DNA from: Bacteroidales bacterium
GTDB taxonomy: Bacteria; Bacteroidota; Bacteroidia; Bacteroidales; P3
Reading direction: 5' to 3'
Assembly (NCBI GenBank): GCA_017480185.1
Contig: JAFVBC010000011.1
Location: forward strand, 62,001-126,000
DNA: 64,000 nt
Shown: piece by piece, positions 37,572 through 46,138 of the stretch
How the letters are laid out: every line of letters starts with the position of its first letter
Numbering within the stretch: position 1 is the first letter of the stretch
Translations under genes and position numbers: made by a program
Notes under the pieces: model-generated
The model's input: the letters and a program-made list of their open reading frames with translations, nothing else
The model's database searches: none
What the model was told of the DNA's origin: nothing

Positions 37572-38447
37572 CTATTTTTCCAGCGGATTTACTGGGCCAA
37601 ACTGCTTACCCCCAAGCAATGCAGCCACTGCCTTGAGCCGTGTTTTCAAGCGTTGCCATCGGGCATTACTCCGTCGAGGCTCGCTACCCAGTGGCTGCCC
37701 CAGGCGCGTCAACTGCTGGCGAAACTCGCTGTTGGTCAGCCCCCACTTGAGCATAAACTGCACTCGACCATCGTTGCGACGCACACGCGCGGTGCTCTTT
37801 GTCTCAAAATGGTAAACCCTACAATCCGACACACCCAAGAAACGGCGCACACCCACCATCCACAATTTGGCCGAAAGGTCGGGGTCGGAATACATACCCG
37901 GCGAATACTCGATGCTGAAGCCTCCCACCAAGTCCCACACGTCGCGGTGCAAAAGGCTGGGTGGCCACGTGGCACCCTGCCAGTCGGACATGGGCAAACG
38001 GCTGTACTCGGCCAACAAGCGGTCGCGTTGGAACGTCTCAACGCTGTCGCCATAATCGGCCGTAATGCCTACATCAAGGAAATTGTGAGGCTGAATCATC
38101 GTGCCAGAAAGGTAGAACATCTTGTCGGGCTGACGGTCTATCACCCCACTCAAAGCCTCGTCCCACCCAGGCAGCACATACATGTCGTCGTTCAAGAAGA
38201 CAATATAATCGTTCCTAACCTTGCTACGCATGGCATTGCAGGCCAAGCAAACGCCGACATTCGCAGCACTATATGTGTAGTCTATTCCCTCGTTGCGCAC
38301 CCAATCAAGCGTGCCATCGCTACCCTCGTTCACATGCACCACAATCTGGTGTTGCACCGACGAGTGCTTGCGCAACGACTCGACGCAGAGTTTCAAATAG
38401 GGCAGATTGTTCCACGAAGGTATTATGACCGAGAAAGCATGTTGCAT
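37572..38447 (-). CDS. Family 2 glycosyltransferase
   Basis: 291 aa from the ATG at 38447 (MQHAFSVIIPSWNNLPYLKL). An 18-codon extension upstream is rejected because it would span the -7 element. GT-A features: SVIIPSWNN, NVGVCLACNAMRS, and the metal-binding FLNDDMYVLPGWDEAL. The second half (MYSDPDLSAKLWMVGVRRFL) is also typical of GT2. It probably adds a sugar to a surface glycan; donor and acceptor are unknown. It is divergent from rsgA across phased array B. Confidence 0.88.
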   Translation of the reverse strand: MQHAFSVIIPSWNNLPYLKLCVESLRKHSSVQHQIVVHVNEGSDGTLDWVRNEGIDYTYSAANVGVCLACNAMRSKVRNDYIVFLNDDMYVLPGWDEALSGVIDRQPDKMFYLSGTMIQPHNFLDVGITADYGDSVETFQRDRLLAEYSRLPMSDWQGATWPPSLLHRDVWDLVGGFSIEYSPGMYSDPDLSAKLWMVGVRRFLGVSDCRVYHFETKSTARVRRNDGRVQFMLKWGLTNSEFRQQLTRLGQPLGSEPRRSNARWQRLKTRLKAVAALLGGKQFGPVNPLEK

Positions 38448-38454
38448 AACACCT

Positions 38455-38463
38455 GCAAAGTTA
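38455..38463 (-). promoter_or_regulatory. -7 element of the glycosyltransferase, near-leaderless
   Basis: TAACTTTGC on minus ends 7 bases before the ATG at 38447, so transcription should start at or within a few bases of the start codon. Confidence 0.7.
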
Positions 38464-38482
38464 CAACAAAAAACATCACCCA

Positions 38483-38598
38483 TAGGTATCAAGTAGGGCA
38501 TTTCTTCAGTTGTTCTTCAGTCTATGACTGAAGAACAACTGAAGAACGACTGAAGAAGAGCCGAAGTTGATACCTACTTGATGGTTAGTTTATCCCAC
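38483..38598. repeat. 11-bp phased repeat array B with a 22-bp-arm palindrome
   Basis: Centre: 38501-38522 and 38526-38547 are inverted copies (21 of 22 bp) around TAT, each two 11-bp units (GACTGAAGAAC, AACTGAAGAAC), with a third unit GACTGAAGAAG after them. Outer units belong to the array A family: TAGGTATCAAG (38483-38493) on the left; GTTGATACCTA (38566), CTTGATGGTTA (38577) and GTTTATCCCAC (38588) on the right. TGA/TCA cores step by 11 bp, with a symmetric 17-bp step (1.5 turns) on both sides. It lies between two divergent promoters. Confidence 0.85.
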
Positions 38599-38628
38599 CA
38601 CATGCACCCCTACAATGCGAAAAAAACG

Positions 38629-38637
38629 TAACTTTGC
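38629..38637 (+). promoter_or_regulatory. -7 element of rsgA, near-leaderless
   Basis: TAACTTTGC ends 7 bases before the ATG at 38645, mirroring the promoter of the divergent glycosyltransferase. Confidence 0.7.
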
Positions 38638-38644
38638 AGCACCC

Positions 38645-39592
38645 ATGAGCGAAGGACTGGTCATACGCACCACTGGCAGCTGGTATAAAGTGCTGCCCAC
38701 CACATCGATGGCTCACGCAGTCGACTGTCGGCTGCGTGGCAGCTATCGCCTGCGTGGCAACAAGCAAACCAACCCCATAGCCGTGGGCGACACCGTGGTC
38801 TACACCATGCAAGACGATGGCACTGGCGTGATAACCGATGTGCACGACCGCAAAAACTATATCGTGCGCCGCGCCACCAAGTTATCAAAGCAAAGCCACG
38901 TGCTGGCCGCCAACATCGACCTGCTGTGCATCGTGGCCACCGTAGCCTCGCCTCGCACCTCAACAGGCTTTATTGACCGCTTGCTGGCCACCGCCGAAGC
39001 CTATCACATATCGGCCTGTCTCATCTTCAACAAGATAGACATTATCGACAACGCGTTGCAAACACAGCTCGACGAACTGGTGCATATCTATCGCACCGTG
39101 GGCTACGAGGTGCATCTTGTGTCGGCACAACGGGGCGATGGCATTGAAGAGTTGCGCACTGCATTGAAAGGCAAGACGGTGCTCATGGGCGGCCATTCGG
39201 GCGTGGGCAAGTCGGCACTGCTCAATGCCCTTTGCCCAGGGCTGAACCTGCGTGTGGGCGACATCTCCGATTGGAGCCTAAAGGGGCGCCACACCACCAC
39301 CTTTGCCGAGATATTTCCACTGCATCTGGGCGACGCAACGGCCGACGAACCACTCACCTACCTCATCGACTCGCCAGGCATAAAAGAGTTTGGGGTGGTA
39401 GACATCGCCCCCTCTGAACTGGGGCACTTCTTCCCCGACATTCGTCGCCTGCTGCCGCAATGCCATTTTGCCAACTGCACCCACCGCCACGAACCCAACT
39501 GCGCCGTGCGCCAAGCCGTTGAAAACGGCGACATCAGCGCGTCGCGCTATCGCAGTTACCTCAACATAATTGACGACATTGAGCAAACATAA
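38645..39592 (+). CDS. rsgA: Small ribosomal subunit biogenesis GTPase RsgA
   Basis: 315 aa from the ATG at 38645 (MSEGLVIRTTGSWYKVLPTT); an in-frame ATG at 38615 lies upstream of the -7 element and is rejected. The OB domain is followed by a circularly permuted GTPase: G4 NKID (129-132) comes before G1 GGHSGVGKS (182-190) and G3 DSPGIKEFG. The C-terminal zinc motif is CHFANCTHRHEPNC. It checks and releases 30S subunits late in assembly. Confidence 0.96.
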   Translation: MSEGLVIRTTGSWYKVLPTTSMAHAVDCRLRGSYRLRGNKQTNPIAVGDTVVYTMQDDGTGVITDVHDRKNYIVRRATKLSKQSHVLAANIDLLCIVATVASPRTSTGFIDRLLATAEAYHISACLIFNKIDIIDNALQTQLDELVHIYRTVGYEVHLVSAQRGDGIEELRTALKGKTVLMGGHSGVGKSALLNALCPGLNLRVGDISDWSLKGRHTTTFAEIFPLHLGDATADEPLTYLIDSPGIKEFGVVDIAPSELGHFFPDIRRLLPQCHFANCTHRHEPNCAVRQAVENGDISASRYRSYLNIIDDIEQT

Positions 39593-39608
39593 ACCCACAT
39601 ATCACATC

Positions 39609-40283
39609 ATGCAACTGAACGAATCACTGAAAAACTTGGTCTTCAGCAAGAGCGAACTGAAGCAAGAAGTATATCGCACCACCAAAGAAGCCTTTGAACT
39701 GTTTCGCTCCACCACACGCCAACTATACACCATGTTCAAAGAGCAATGCGCTGCCGAAGGGCGCAAAGTGGCCTTTGACTTTACCGACAGGGGCGACTTT
39801 GAATTTGAAATAAAGTTTGCTGGCGACATACTGCTCTTCACCATGCACACCAACGTGTTTGAATTCTCGCGCGACCATCAAGTGATGAAATCGGCCTACA
39901 TACGCGACGACAACAGCCGAAGCTACTGCGGTGTGATTCACATCTACAACTTCCTTGCCGACTCGTTTGCCTATCAGCGCGACAACGACTTGGGATATAT
40001 GATAGGTCGAGTGTTCGTCAACCGCGAAAACCACTACTTCATTGAGGGCAAACGCGAATTGGGCATGCTCTACACCAACTTCAACACGGCAGTGCTCGAC
40101 CCCGCAGCCGTGCAAAACATAGTAGAGTCGGCCATAGAATACACCACCAATTTCGACCTCTTAACACCTCCATTCGACGAAGTTAAACTGGTATCGGTGG
40201 GTGAGATGCGCACCAATTTTGACAAAAAATCTCTTGTAACAGGTAAACGTTTAGGCTTTAGATTTCAAGCAGATAACGAATAA
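39609..40283 (+). CDS. Conserved hypothetical protein, 224 aa
   Basis: Start at 39609 (MQLNESLKNLVFSKSELKQE), 16 bases after rsgA; a frame start at 39570 would overlap rsgA. The protein is soluble, with an amphipathic helical N-terminus (EVYRTTKEAFELFRSTTRQL) and a mixed alpha/beta body with FDFTDRGDFEFEIKFAGDIL and GRVFVNRENHYFIEGKRELG. There is no signal or membrane segment. I do not recognise the family. The tight spacing suggests co-transcription with rsgA. Confidence 0.75.
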   Translation: MQLNESLKNLVFSKSELKQEVYRTTKEAFELFRSTTRQLYTMFKEQCAAEGRKVAFDFTDRGDFEFEIKFAGDILLFTMHTNVFEFSRDHQVMKSAYIRDDNSRSYCGVIHIYNFLADSFAYQRDNDLGYMIGRVFVNRENHYFIEGKRELGMLYTNFNTAVLDPAAVQNIVESAIEYTTNFDLLTPPFDEVKLVSVGEMRTNFDKKSLVTGKRLGFRFQADNE

Positions 40284-40320
40284 TCGACAAACATTTTCAA
40301 CCGCCGTTGTTAAAAAAAAT

Positions 40321-40351
40321 TTGTTGCGTGAGAAAATGTTCGTACCTTTGC
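40321..40351 (+). promoter_or_regulatory. Promoter of tRNA-Glu and rpsT
   Basis: TTG (40321-40323), 19 bases, then TACCTTTGC (40343-40351): a full -33/-7 pair. It lies 17 bases before the tRNA. Confidence 0.85.
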
Positions 40352-40367
40352 AGTCGCAAAAGCGGAT

Positions 40368-40442
40368 GCTCCGTTCGTCTAGCTGGCCCAGGACGTGAGA
40401 TTTTCATTCTCAAAATCGCGGGTTCGAATCCCGCACGGAGTA
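40368..40442 (+). tRNA. tRNA-Glu (anticodon TTC)
   Basis: Acceptor GCTCCGT (40368-40374) pairs with ACGGAGT (40435-40441), the first pair being G-U, with discriminator A at 40442. The anticodon arm is TGAGA-TTTTCAT-TCTCA with anticodon TTC. The T arm is GCGGG-TTCGAAT-CCCGC. CCA is not encoded. It lies 44 bases before rpsT with no terminator or promoter between, so both probably share one transcript. Confidence 0.95.
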
Positions 40443-40486
40443 CATAAAAGTGAACGAGAAAAACAAGAAAGAAGAATAACAAATTT

Positions 40487-40738
40487 ATGGCACACCACAA
40501 GTCTGCAAAAAAAAGAATCCGTTCGAACGAAAAGAGAAGAGTTGAGAACCGCTACTATGCCAAGACAATGCGCAATGCACTGCGTGACTTCCGTGCTCTC
40601 GAAGACAAAAATGAGGCTACTGCTCGCATGCCCAAGATGGTCTCAATCATCGACAAGCTTGCAAAACGTTCGGTGATTCACAAAAACAAAGCTGCTAACC
40701 TGAAGTCGAAAATAATGCGTCAGGTGAACGCCATGTGA
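40487..40738 (+). CDS. rpsT: 30S ribosomal protein S20
   Basis: 83 aa, very basic: [38 protein letters not shown], then [21 protein letters not shown]20 binds 16S rRNA at the base of the body. It has no promoter of its own and is probably expressed with tRNA-Glu; a strong terminator follows. Confidence 0.97.
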   Translation: MAHHKSAKKRIRSNEKRRVENRYYAKTMRNALRDFRALEDKNEATARMPKMVSIIDKLAKRSVIHKNKAANLKSKIMRQVNAM

Positions 40739-40760
40739 CACAAAAATCACAGCACCTTAT

Positions 40761-40790
40761 AAGCCAAGCTCCGAGCTTGGCTTTTTTTTT
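40761..40790 (+). terminator. Terminator of tRNA-Glu-rpsT
   Basis: AAGCCAAGC (40761-40769) / GCTTGGCTT (40775-40783) with loop TCCGA, followed by a run of T to 40790. A textbook intrinsic terminator. Confidence 0.93.
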
Positions 40791-40917
40791 GCCAATAATC
40801 TGCATTTGCCATACCTCACAACCACAACGCCACCGTCCTGCATACCGCAAACATGCTATAAATCAACACCAAACAAACACTCAAGGTAATAAATCGTCAT
40901 TCTCAATAAAAAAATTG

Positions 40918-40926
40918 TAAGTTTGC
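40918..40926 (+). promoter_or_regulatory. -7 element upstream of the 86-aa gene and efp
   Basis: TAAGTTTGC matches TAnnTTTGC, 22 bases before the ATG at 40948. No good -33 TTG is seen. Confidence 0.6.
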
Positions 40927-40947
40927 ACCATTAAAGCGACCTAACAC

Positions 40948-41208
40948 ATGAGTCATAAAACAGCATTGCGGATATACGAAATAGCATCCTACGTCCTCAT
41001 CATAGCAGCCACGGTGGTTTACTTTGCAATGAGACAGCAGAGGTTGACCCTCACGTTGCTCATATTAGTGCTTGCCATCGCCATGCGCATGATGATGGAG
41101 CGACACAGATATAAAGCATGCGAGGAGGAGAACGATCAATTGAGAGACGATTTGCGCCGCCTGACACGCCTGCTTGCCGAAGAAAAGAAAAACAAATCAA
41201 ATCAATAA
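40948..41208 (+). CDS. Small membrane protein with coiled-coil tail, 86 aa
   Basis: Two hydrophobic segments (YEIASYVLIIAATVVYFAM and LTLLILVLAIAMRMMM) are followed by a charged helical tail (EEENDQLRDDLRRLTRLLAE) likely to form a coiled coil. There is no lipobox or known domain. It precedes efp by 18 bases and probably shares its promoter. Function unknown. Confidence 0.75.
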   Translation: MSHKTALRIYEIASYVLIIAATVVYFAMRQQRLTLTLLILVLAIAMRMMMERHRYKACEEENDQLRDDLRRLTRLLAEEKKNKSNQ

Positions 41209-41226
41209 AATTCAAACTATCATAAC

Positions 41227-41790
41227 ATGGCAACAACGACCGATATTAAAAACGGACTTTGCATCAATTTCAACAACGACATCTACACAATCGTGGAGTT
41301 CCTTCACGTAAAACCTGGTAAGGGCGCTGCTTTTGTTCGCACCAAAATGCGCAATGTCAAAACTGGACGCATGCTCGAAAACACCTTCCCCAGCGGCGCA
41401 AAAATAGACATTGTGCGCGTGGAGCGTCGTCCCTACACCTACCTGTATAAAGAGGGCGACATGCACGTGTTTATGCACACCGAGACCTACGAACAAATAA
41501 ACATTGACGAAAAGATAATCAATGCCCCACAGTTCTTGAAAGACGGTCAATATGTTGAAATCACCGTTGAGGCCGACACCGAGACCCCGTTGCTGTGCGA
41601 ACTGCCTCCATTTATTGAGACCGTGGTAACCTATACCGAACCTGGTTTTGCTGGCAACACCGCCACCAACGCCATGAAAGATGCAACTGTGGAACCCGGC
41701 GTACAAATACGCGTGCCCTTGTTTATCAAAGAAGGTGAGCGCATTAAGGTTGACACTCGCACCAACGAATACTCGGAGCGTATAAAATAA
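41227..41790 (+). CDS. efp: Elongation factor P
   Basis: 187 aa, three OB-like domains. The loop that reaches the peptidyl-transferase centre is FLHVKPGKGAAFVRTK with Lys32 at the tip, so the modified residue would be lysine. EF-P relieves stalling at polyproline. No modification enzyme (epmA/epmB or similar) is nearby. Confidence 0.96.
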   Translation: MATTTDIKNGLCINFNNDIYTIVEFLHVKPGKGAAFVRTKMRNVKTGRMLENTFPSGAKIDIVRVERRPYTYLYKEGDMHVFMHTETYEQINIDEKIINAPQFLKDGQYVEITVEADTETPLLCELPPFIETVVTYTEPGFAGNTATNAMKDATVEPGVQIRVPLFIKEGERIKVDTRTNEYSERIK

Positions 41791-41801
41791 CACAACACAT
41801 G

Positions 41802-41831
41802 AAGGGCTGGAGGCATGCGCTACCAGCCCTT
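41802..41831 (+). terminator. Hairpin after efp
   Basis: AAGGGCTGG (41802-41810) pairs perfectly with CCAGCCCTT (41823-41831). The T run is weak, so termination may be partial. It covers an in-frame ATG at 41815 and thereby supports the later start of the next gene. Confidence 0.65.
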
Positions 41832-41841
41832 GCTATACCCA

Positions 41842-42846
41842 ATGCACACACGTACATTACTTGCAATGGCCGTTTTGTTGCTGCTGACAGGTTGCGGCAG
41901 GCAACAAAAACAGCCAACCGAAAGCCTGCAATTGCCCGATTATGCAGCGGCACAGACACCTACGTTTGATGCCGACTCGGCCTTTTTGTTCACATCTCGA
42001 CAGGTCGACTTGGGACCCCGACTACCAGGAAGCAGAAGTTGGCAACAGTGTGCAACATATATCACATCCAACATGTCGCGCTGGTGCGACACTGTGGTTC
42101 GACAAGAGTTTAAGGCCACGCTTTGGGATGGCACCACAGTTCCAGGGTGCAATATTGTGGCAAGCATCAATCCACATCTGTCGAAACGCATTATTTTGGC
42201 TGCCCACTGGGACAGTCGCATGTGGGCTGATCACGACCCCGACAGCAAAAATCACCATTCGCCAGTGCCTGGAGCCAACGACGGAGCATCGGGAGTGGCT
42301 GTGCTGATGGAGATGGCTCGCGTGATGAGTGCTATGCCTCCATCGATAGGCATAGACTTCATATTCTTCGATGTTGAAGACCAGGGTGAACCACAATGGG
42401 CAGAACAGTATCAAGACGACACTTGGTGCAAAGGCTCGCAGCACTGGGCAAAGCGCCCTCATACCGCCGCCTACTCGGCCATATACGGAGTTTTGTTTGA
42501 CATGGTCGGCACTGCCAATCCTCGATTTACAAAAGAAGAGATAAGTAATCGTTATGCCCCAGGGCTAACCACAAAACTTTGGCAGGTGGCAGCATCACTG
42601 GGATACGGTTCGGTATTCGTGAACACCGTTACATCGCCAATACTCGATGATCATCTGTACGTGAATCAAATTGCTGGCATACCAATGGTTGACATCGTAC
42701 AAAACAGCAAAAACGGTAGTTTCTTTCCTCACTGGCACACTACGACCGACGATATGAAGGCTGTTGAAAAGGAGAGTATGCAGACGGTAGCAACGGTAGT
42801 AATGAAGACCATATATGGCGACTATCCGCACGTGGACAATCAATAG
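41842..42846 (+). CDS. M28-family lipoprotein, glutaminyl cyclase-like
   Basis: 334 aa from the ATG at 41842 (MHTRTLLAMAVLLLLTGCGR), a clear lipoprotein signal with lipobox LTGC. An earlier in-frame ATG (41815) lies in the efp hairpin. The zinc site is complete: AAHWDSR, GANDGASG, FDVEDQGEPQW and a late HWHTTTDD. The sequence is closer to glutaminyl-peptide cyclotransferases than to aminopeptidases; those convert N-terminal Gln of exported proteins to pyroglutamate, common in Bacteroidota. Substrate is inferred. It overlaps the next gene by 32 bases. Confidence 0.87.
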   Translation: MHTRTLLAMAVLLLLTGCGRQQKQPTESLQLPDYAAAQTPTFDADSAFLFTSRQVDLGPRLPGSRSWQQCATYITSNMSRWCDTVVRQEFKATLWDGTTVPGCNIVASINPHLSKRIILAAHWDSRMWADHDPDSKNHHSPVPGANDGASGVAVLMEMARVMSAMPPSIGIDFIFFDVEDQGEPQWAEQYQDDTWCKGSQHWAKRPHTAAYSAIYGVLFDMVGTANPRFTKEEISNRYAPGLTTKLWQVAASLGYGSVFVNTVTSPILDDHLYVNQIAGIPMVDIVQNSKNGSFFPHWHTTTDDMKAVEKESMQTVATVVMKTIYGDYPHVDNQ

Positions 42847-43258
42847 AAAATCCTTGTTGCTTGCAACAGCCGTTCTATTGTCGTTGTCAATGGCTTGTTG
42901 CAAAAAAGACACCTGCCAGTCGGTGTTTGGCGAGGGGGGGGTGATTGACCTTTCGTTGCCAGAATATTACGACCTTAACACCATAGGCAATGCCGTTGTG
43001 ATAAACCGCGGACACAAGGGGATTGTTATTACTCAGCTCACAAACAACACGTTTGTAGCCTTTGAGTGCGCTTGTCCGAACGATAACGACCAACGGATGC
43101 TGGCTACCGACGACTGGGGCTATAGTATACTTACCTGCCCTATTTGTGGAGCGCAATATAACAGCCTTGATGGTACTCCCATTACAGCCTCTATATCGGC
43201 ATGTATGCTGTATGAATACAGCACGTCAATTGACAGTCAGATGTTGTACGTGTGGTGA
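42815..43258 (+). CDS. Rieske-like lipoprotein with CxC/CxxC ligands
   Basis: 147 aa. Lipoprotein signal with lipobox SMAC (Cys28). The fold looks like the Rieske cluster-binding subdomain: VAFECACPNDND (Cys85, Cys87) and LTCPICGAQYNSLDGTPI (Cys108, Cys111). Real Rieske proteins use CxH and CxxH; here both histidines are cysteines, so it may bind a rubredoxin-like iron, zinc or an all-cysteine cluster. A G8 tract (42934-42941) encodes residues 40-43; one base gained or lost there would truncate the protein. The start lies inside the end of the preceding gene. Confidence 0.7.
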   Translation: MATIRTWTINRKSLLLATAVLLSLSMACCKKDTCQSVFGEGGVIDLSLPEYYDLNTIGNAVVINRGHKGIVITQLTNNTFVAFECACPNDNDQRMLATDDWGYSILTCPICGAQYNSLDGTPITASISACMLYEYSTSIDSQMLYVW

Positions 43259-43320
43259 TATGACGGCGGAATACATCCGATTGATATAAAAACCGTTGCA
43301 AGACATTCGCCCCATAGGGT

Positions 43321-43352
43321 TTGCATAAGTTGCATCAAAAACGTAACTTTGC
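43321..43352 (+). promoter_or_regulatory. Promoter of the M23/LysM gene
   Basis: TTG (43321-43323), 20 bases, TAACTTTGC (43344-43352), 38 bases before the ATG at 43391. Confidence 0.75.
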
Positions 43353-43390
43353 AGTTTACTTATAATCATTTTCTCCGAAAATCTTCCCCT

Positions 43391-44620
43391 ATGAAAACTC
43401 TGCAAAATGCAATCGGTATACTTGGTTTTATAATTCTTGTCGGCGTAGCAAATGCTCAACATCCAACACAGAATAAGAACAAAGAGCACAAGTCGGAAAT
43501 AAAAGTCAACAAGTTGGATGTCATATACGAGGATGAAGAGTATAAGGGTGTTGTGATAGATCGCAAGAATGAAAACGAGACGGAAAGTAGCATATACCAA
43601 GCCCCTTTCATCGTAGCACCACCGATTGACGACTATGACGAAGAGGAACAATACCCCATCACAATGACATTCACCGATGAAGGGGCTACCAGCGAAGACG
43701 AAATTCTGCTTGAGGGCTACGACACTGCTGTAATACACCTACCCAAGCTGGATGTAAGTTCAATCACACAACCTATTTTGATAACTCTTCGCGACGAATT
43801 AAAGGGACAGAAGTTCACCTGGCCAACCCCACTCTCTTCACGCCCCTCATCCCATTTTGGCCCACGCCGCAGGCGTTTCCACTACGGTCTTGACCTTGCC
43901 CAACCAACGGGAGAACCCATCTATGCCGCATTTGATGGCGTGGTAAGAATATCACGATTTAATAAATCTTACGGCAATCTTGTTATCATACACCATGCCA
44001 ATGGTTTGGAAACGTACTACGCACACATGTCGAAGAGAATTGTGAGCGTAGGACAACAGGTAAAAAGTGGCGACATAATAGGTCTGTGCGGCAACACAGG
44101 GCGTAGTTTTGGTAGTCATCTTCATTTTGAAATCAGATATCAAGGTAATGCCATGAATCCAGAAAACGTGGTAGACTGCAAAACTCACGACCTTATAAGC
44201 GATCAGCTGGAGATCACATCCGCCTCGTTTCGCAAGGTGGCGAAGGGTAAATCGGGTTCAACAGCGGTAGCCTCGTCAAATGGCTGGTATAAGGTAAGGC
44301 AAGGCGACACTCTTGAGAAAATAGCCCGACGCAACGGTACAACCGTAAAGAGACTATGCCAACTTAACAACATAAATCAGAATAAGGTGCTTCATCCTGG
44401 CGACATGCTAAAGGTGAGTGGCACGGTTCAAACGACGACAAAGCAGACTGCATCCAGTCCATCTAAAGCATCAACAAGTAGCACCTACACGGTAAAAAGT
44501 GGAGATACCCTTACAAAAATAGCTTCACGCAATGGCACAACAGTAAAGAAGCTCTGTCAGCTGAACAACATCAACGAAAACAAGCCCCTGCAAATTGGTC
44601 AAAAGATACGTCTGAAATGA
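43391..44620 (+). CDS. LysM and M23-peptidase cell-wall protein
   Basis: 409 aa from the ATG at 43391 ([20 protein letters not shown]), a signal peptide ending ANAQ. A charged linker is followed by an M23 (LytM) domain at about 150-265 with all zinc ligands: [16 protein letters not shown] and SHLHFEIRY. Two LysM repeats close the protein ([40 protein letters not shown]). It should bind and cut peptidoglycan cross-links in the periplasm. The stop overlaps the trmD ATG by 4 bases. Confidence 0.93.
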   Translation: MKTLQNAIGILGFIILVGVANAQHPTQNKNKEHKSEIKVNKLDVIYEDEEYKGVVIDRKNENETESSIYQAPFIVAPPIDDYDEEEQYPITMTFTDEGATSEDEILLEGYDTAVIHLPKLDVSSITQPILITLRDELKGQKFTWPTPLSSRPSSHFGPRRRRFHYGLDLAQPTGEPIYAAFDGVVRISRFNKSYGNLVIIHHANGLETYYAHMSKRIVSVGQQVKSGDIIGLCGNTGRSFGSHLHFEIRYQGNAMNPENVVDCKTHDLISDQLEITSASFRKVAKGKSGSTAVASSNGWYKVRQGDTLEKIARRNGTTVKRLCQLNNINQNKVLHPGDMLKVSGTVQTTTKQTASSPSKASTSSTYTVKSGDTLTKIASRNGTTVKKLCQLNNINENKPLQIGQKIRLK

Positions 44621-45324
44621 GAATAGACATACTGACGCTGTTTCCTCAAATGATGAACATGTTCTTTGAGGAATCGATTCTAAAGCGGGCTCAAAAAAAA
44701 GGGCTGGTGGAGATTGTATTTCACAACCTTCACGACTATTCAACCACCCGATATGGATCAGTCGACGATTATCCGTACGGAGGAGCCGCTGGAATGGTGA
44801 TGTGTGTGGAGCCTCTCGCAAATTGCATTGAACAGTTGCAACAAGAGCGCCATTACGACGAGGTGATATATACCGCCCCCGATGGTGAGATGTTTGACCA
44901 ACATATGGCCAACACTCTTTCAACCAGCACGAATCTTATCGTGCTATGTGGCCACTACAAAGGTGTTGACGAACGTATACGAGAACATTTTATCACAAAG
45001 GAAATCTCGATTGGCGACTATGTATTGACCGGAGGAGAGTTGGCTGCAGCTGTGATATGCGACGCCGTGATAAGACTTATACCTGGCGTGCTCGGCGATG
45101 AGCAATCGGCACTTGACGACTCTTTCCAAGATGGACTTGTGGCACCCCCAGAATACACCCGTCCTCCCGAATATCGAGGCTGGCGTGTGCCCGACATTCT
45201 GCTCAGCGGTAATCATGCCAAGATAGAGGCATGGCGTATGGAGCAAGCCATAGAGCGTACCAAAGAGAGGCGGCCTGAACTTCTTTCCGACACCTACTTG
45301 CCTCAAAAAAACAAAGACAACTAA
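44617..45324 (+). CDS. trmD: tRNA (guanine37-N1)-methyltransferase
   Basis: 235 aa SPOUT enzyme. [20 protein letters not shown] opens it, with the knot region [20 protein letters not shown] and [20 protein letters not shown]. It makes m1G37 on tRNAs to prevent +1 frameshifting. ATGA overlap with the M23 gene suggests translational coupling. The usual rimM-rplS neighbours are absent. Confidence 0.97.
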   Translation: MRIDILTLFPQMMNMFFEESILKRAQKKGLVEIVFHNLHDYSTTRYGSVDDYPYGGAAGMVMCVEPLANCIEQLQQERHYDEVIYTAPDGEMFDQHMANTLSTSTNLIVLCGHYKGVDERIREHFITKEISIGDYVLTGGELAAAVICDAVIRLIPGVLGDEQSALDDSFQDGLVAPPEYTRPPEYRGWRVPDILLSGNHAKIEAWRMEQAIERTKERRPELLSDTYLPQKNKDN

Positions 45325-45349
45325 TTTTTACATCAACTATTTGGAGGTT

Positions 45350-46138
45350 ATGGATAACAACAATAATGCAATACTTCAAGTGCACGAGTTGTGCAAGACG
45401 TTTAAGTTGACAAGAAAGCAACGAAAGATTGAACACACCACTGCAAAAACAAAGACGGCTGTAGACCGCCTGTCATTTGAAGCCTATCGTGGCGAAATAT
45501 TTGGGCTATTAGGACCTAATGGAGCTGGAAAAACAACAACCTTAAGAATGCTATCGACCCTCATTCCCCCCGACCAGGGCGATGCTATAGTCGACGGCTT
45601 TAGCGTGGTGAGCGAAGCAGAACAGGTCAGAACCAAGATAGCCTTTCTTACGTCGGAGCTTAAATTGGAGGATTTCTTCACCCCCAATTACCTTTTTGAC
45701 TTCTTTAGCCAACTGCACCATGTTGACTCAGCCACTGCACTGCAACGAAAGCAGGAGATGTTTGCTCGCTTCGGAATTGATGAGTTTGCCGAAGTGAAAG
45801 TAGCCAACCTCTCAACAGGTATGAAACAAAAGCTCTCGATTGTTATCTCCTTGGTACACAATCCCGACATAATAATATTCGACGAGCCTACAAATGGGCT
45901 CGACGTTATTACAGCACGCACGGTTACCGACTATTTGCAAGAAATGCGCAATGAGGGCAAAACGGTAATTCTTTCCACTCACATATTCTCACTTGTCGAA
46001 CGGCTCTGCGATCGCGTGGGAGTAATCATTGACGGGCACATGACCGCCTGTGGTAGCCTTGCCGAGGTGTGCGATGGGCTGTCGCTCGAAGATCGCTTTT
46101 TTGAACTTTTCAAAGCCGAGAAAGGAGGCGAACAATGA
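45350..46138 (+). CDS. ABC transporter ATP-binding protein (NatA-like)
   Basis: 262 aa from the ATG at 45350, preceded by GGAGG (45343-45347), an unusually good Shine-Dalgarno here. Walker A GPNGAGKTT, signature LSTGMKQKL, Walker B IIIFDEPTNGLD and the switch His in STHIF are complete. Only 25 bases separate it from trmD. It overlaps the permease gene by 4 bases, forming an exporter of the NatAB/ABC-2 type. Confidence 0.93.
   Translation: MDNNNNAILQVHELCKTFKLTRKQRKIEHTTAKTKTAVDRLSFEAYRGEIFGLLGPNGAGKTTTLRMLSTLIPPDQGDAIVDGFSVVSEAEQVRTKIAFLTSELKLEDFFTPNYLFDFFSQLHHVDSATALQRKQEMFARFGIDEFAEVKVANLSTGMKQKLSIVISLVHNPDIIIFDEPTNGLDVITARTVTDYLQEMRNEGKTVILSTHIFSLVERLCDRVGVIIDGHMTACGSLAEVCDGLSLEDRFFELFKAEKGGEQ

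Noticed and set aside
38501-38547. Palindrome of array B as a terminator
   Set aside because: It lies between two divergent promoters, has no T run and no gene ends into it.
42815-42846. Overlap of the Rieske-like start with the M28 gene end as an annotation error
   Set aside because: The signal peptide with lipobox follows directly, and no later ATG would keep it, so the overlap is accepted.
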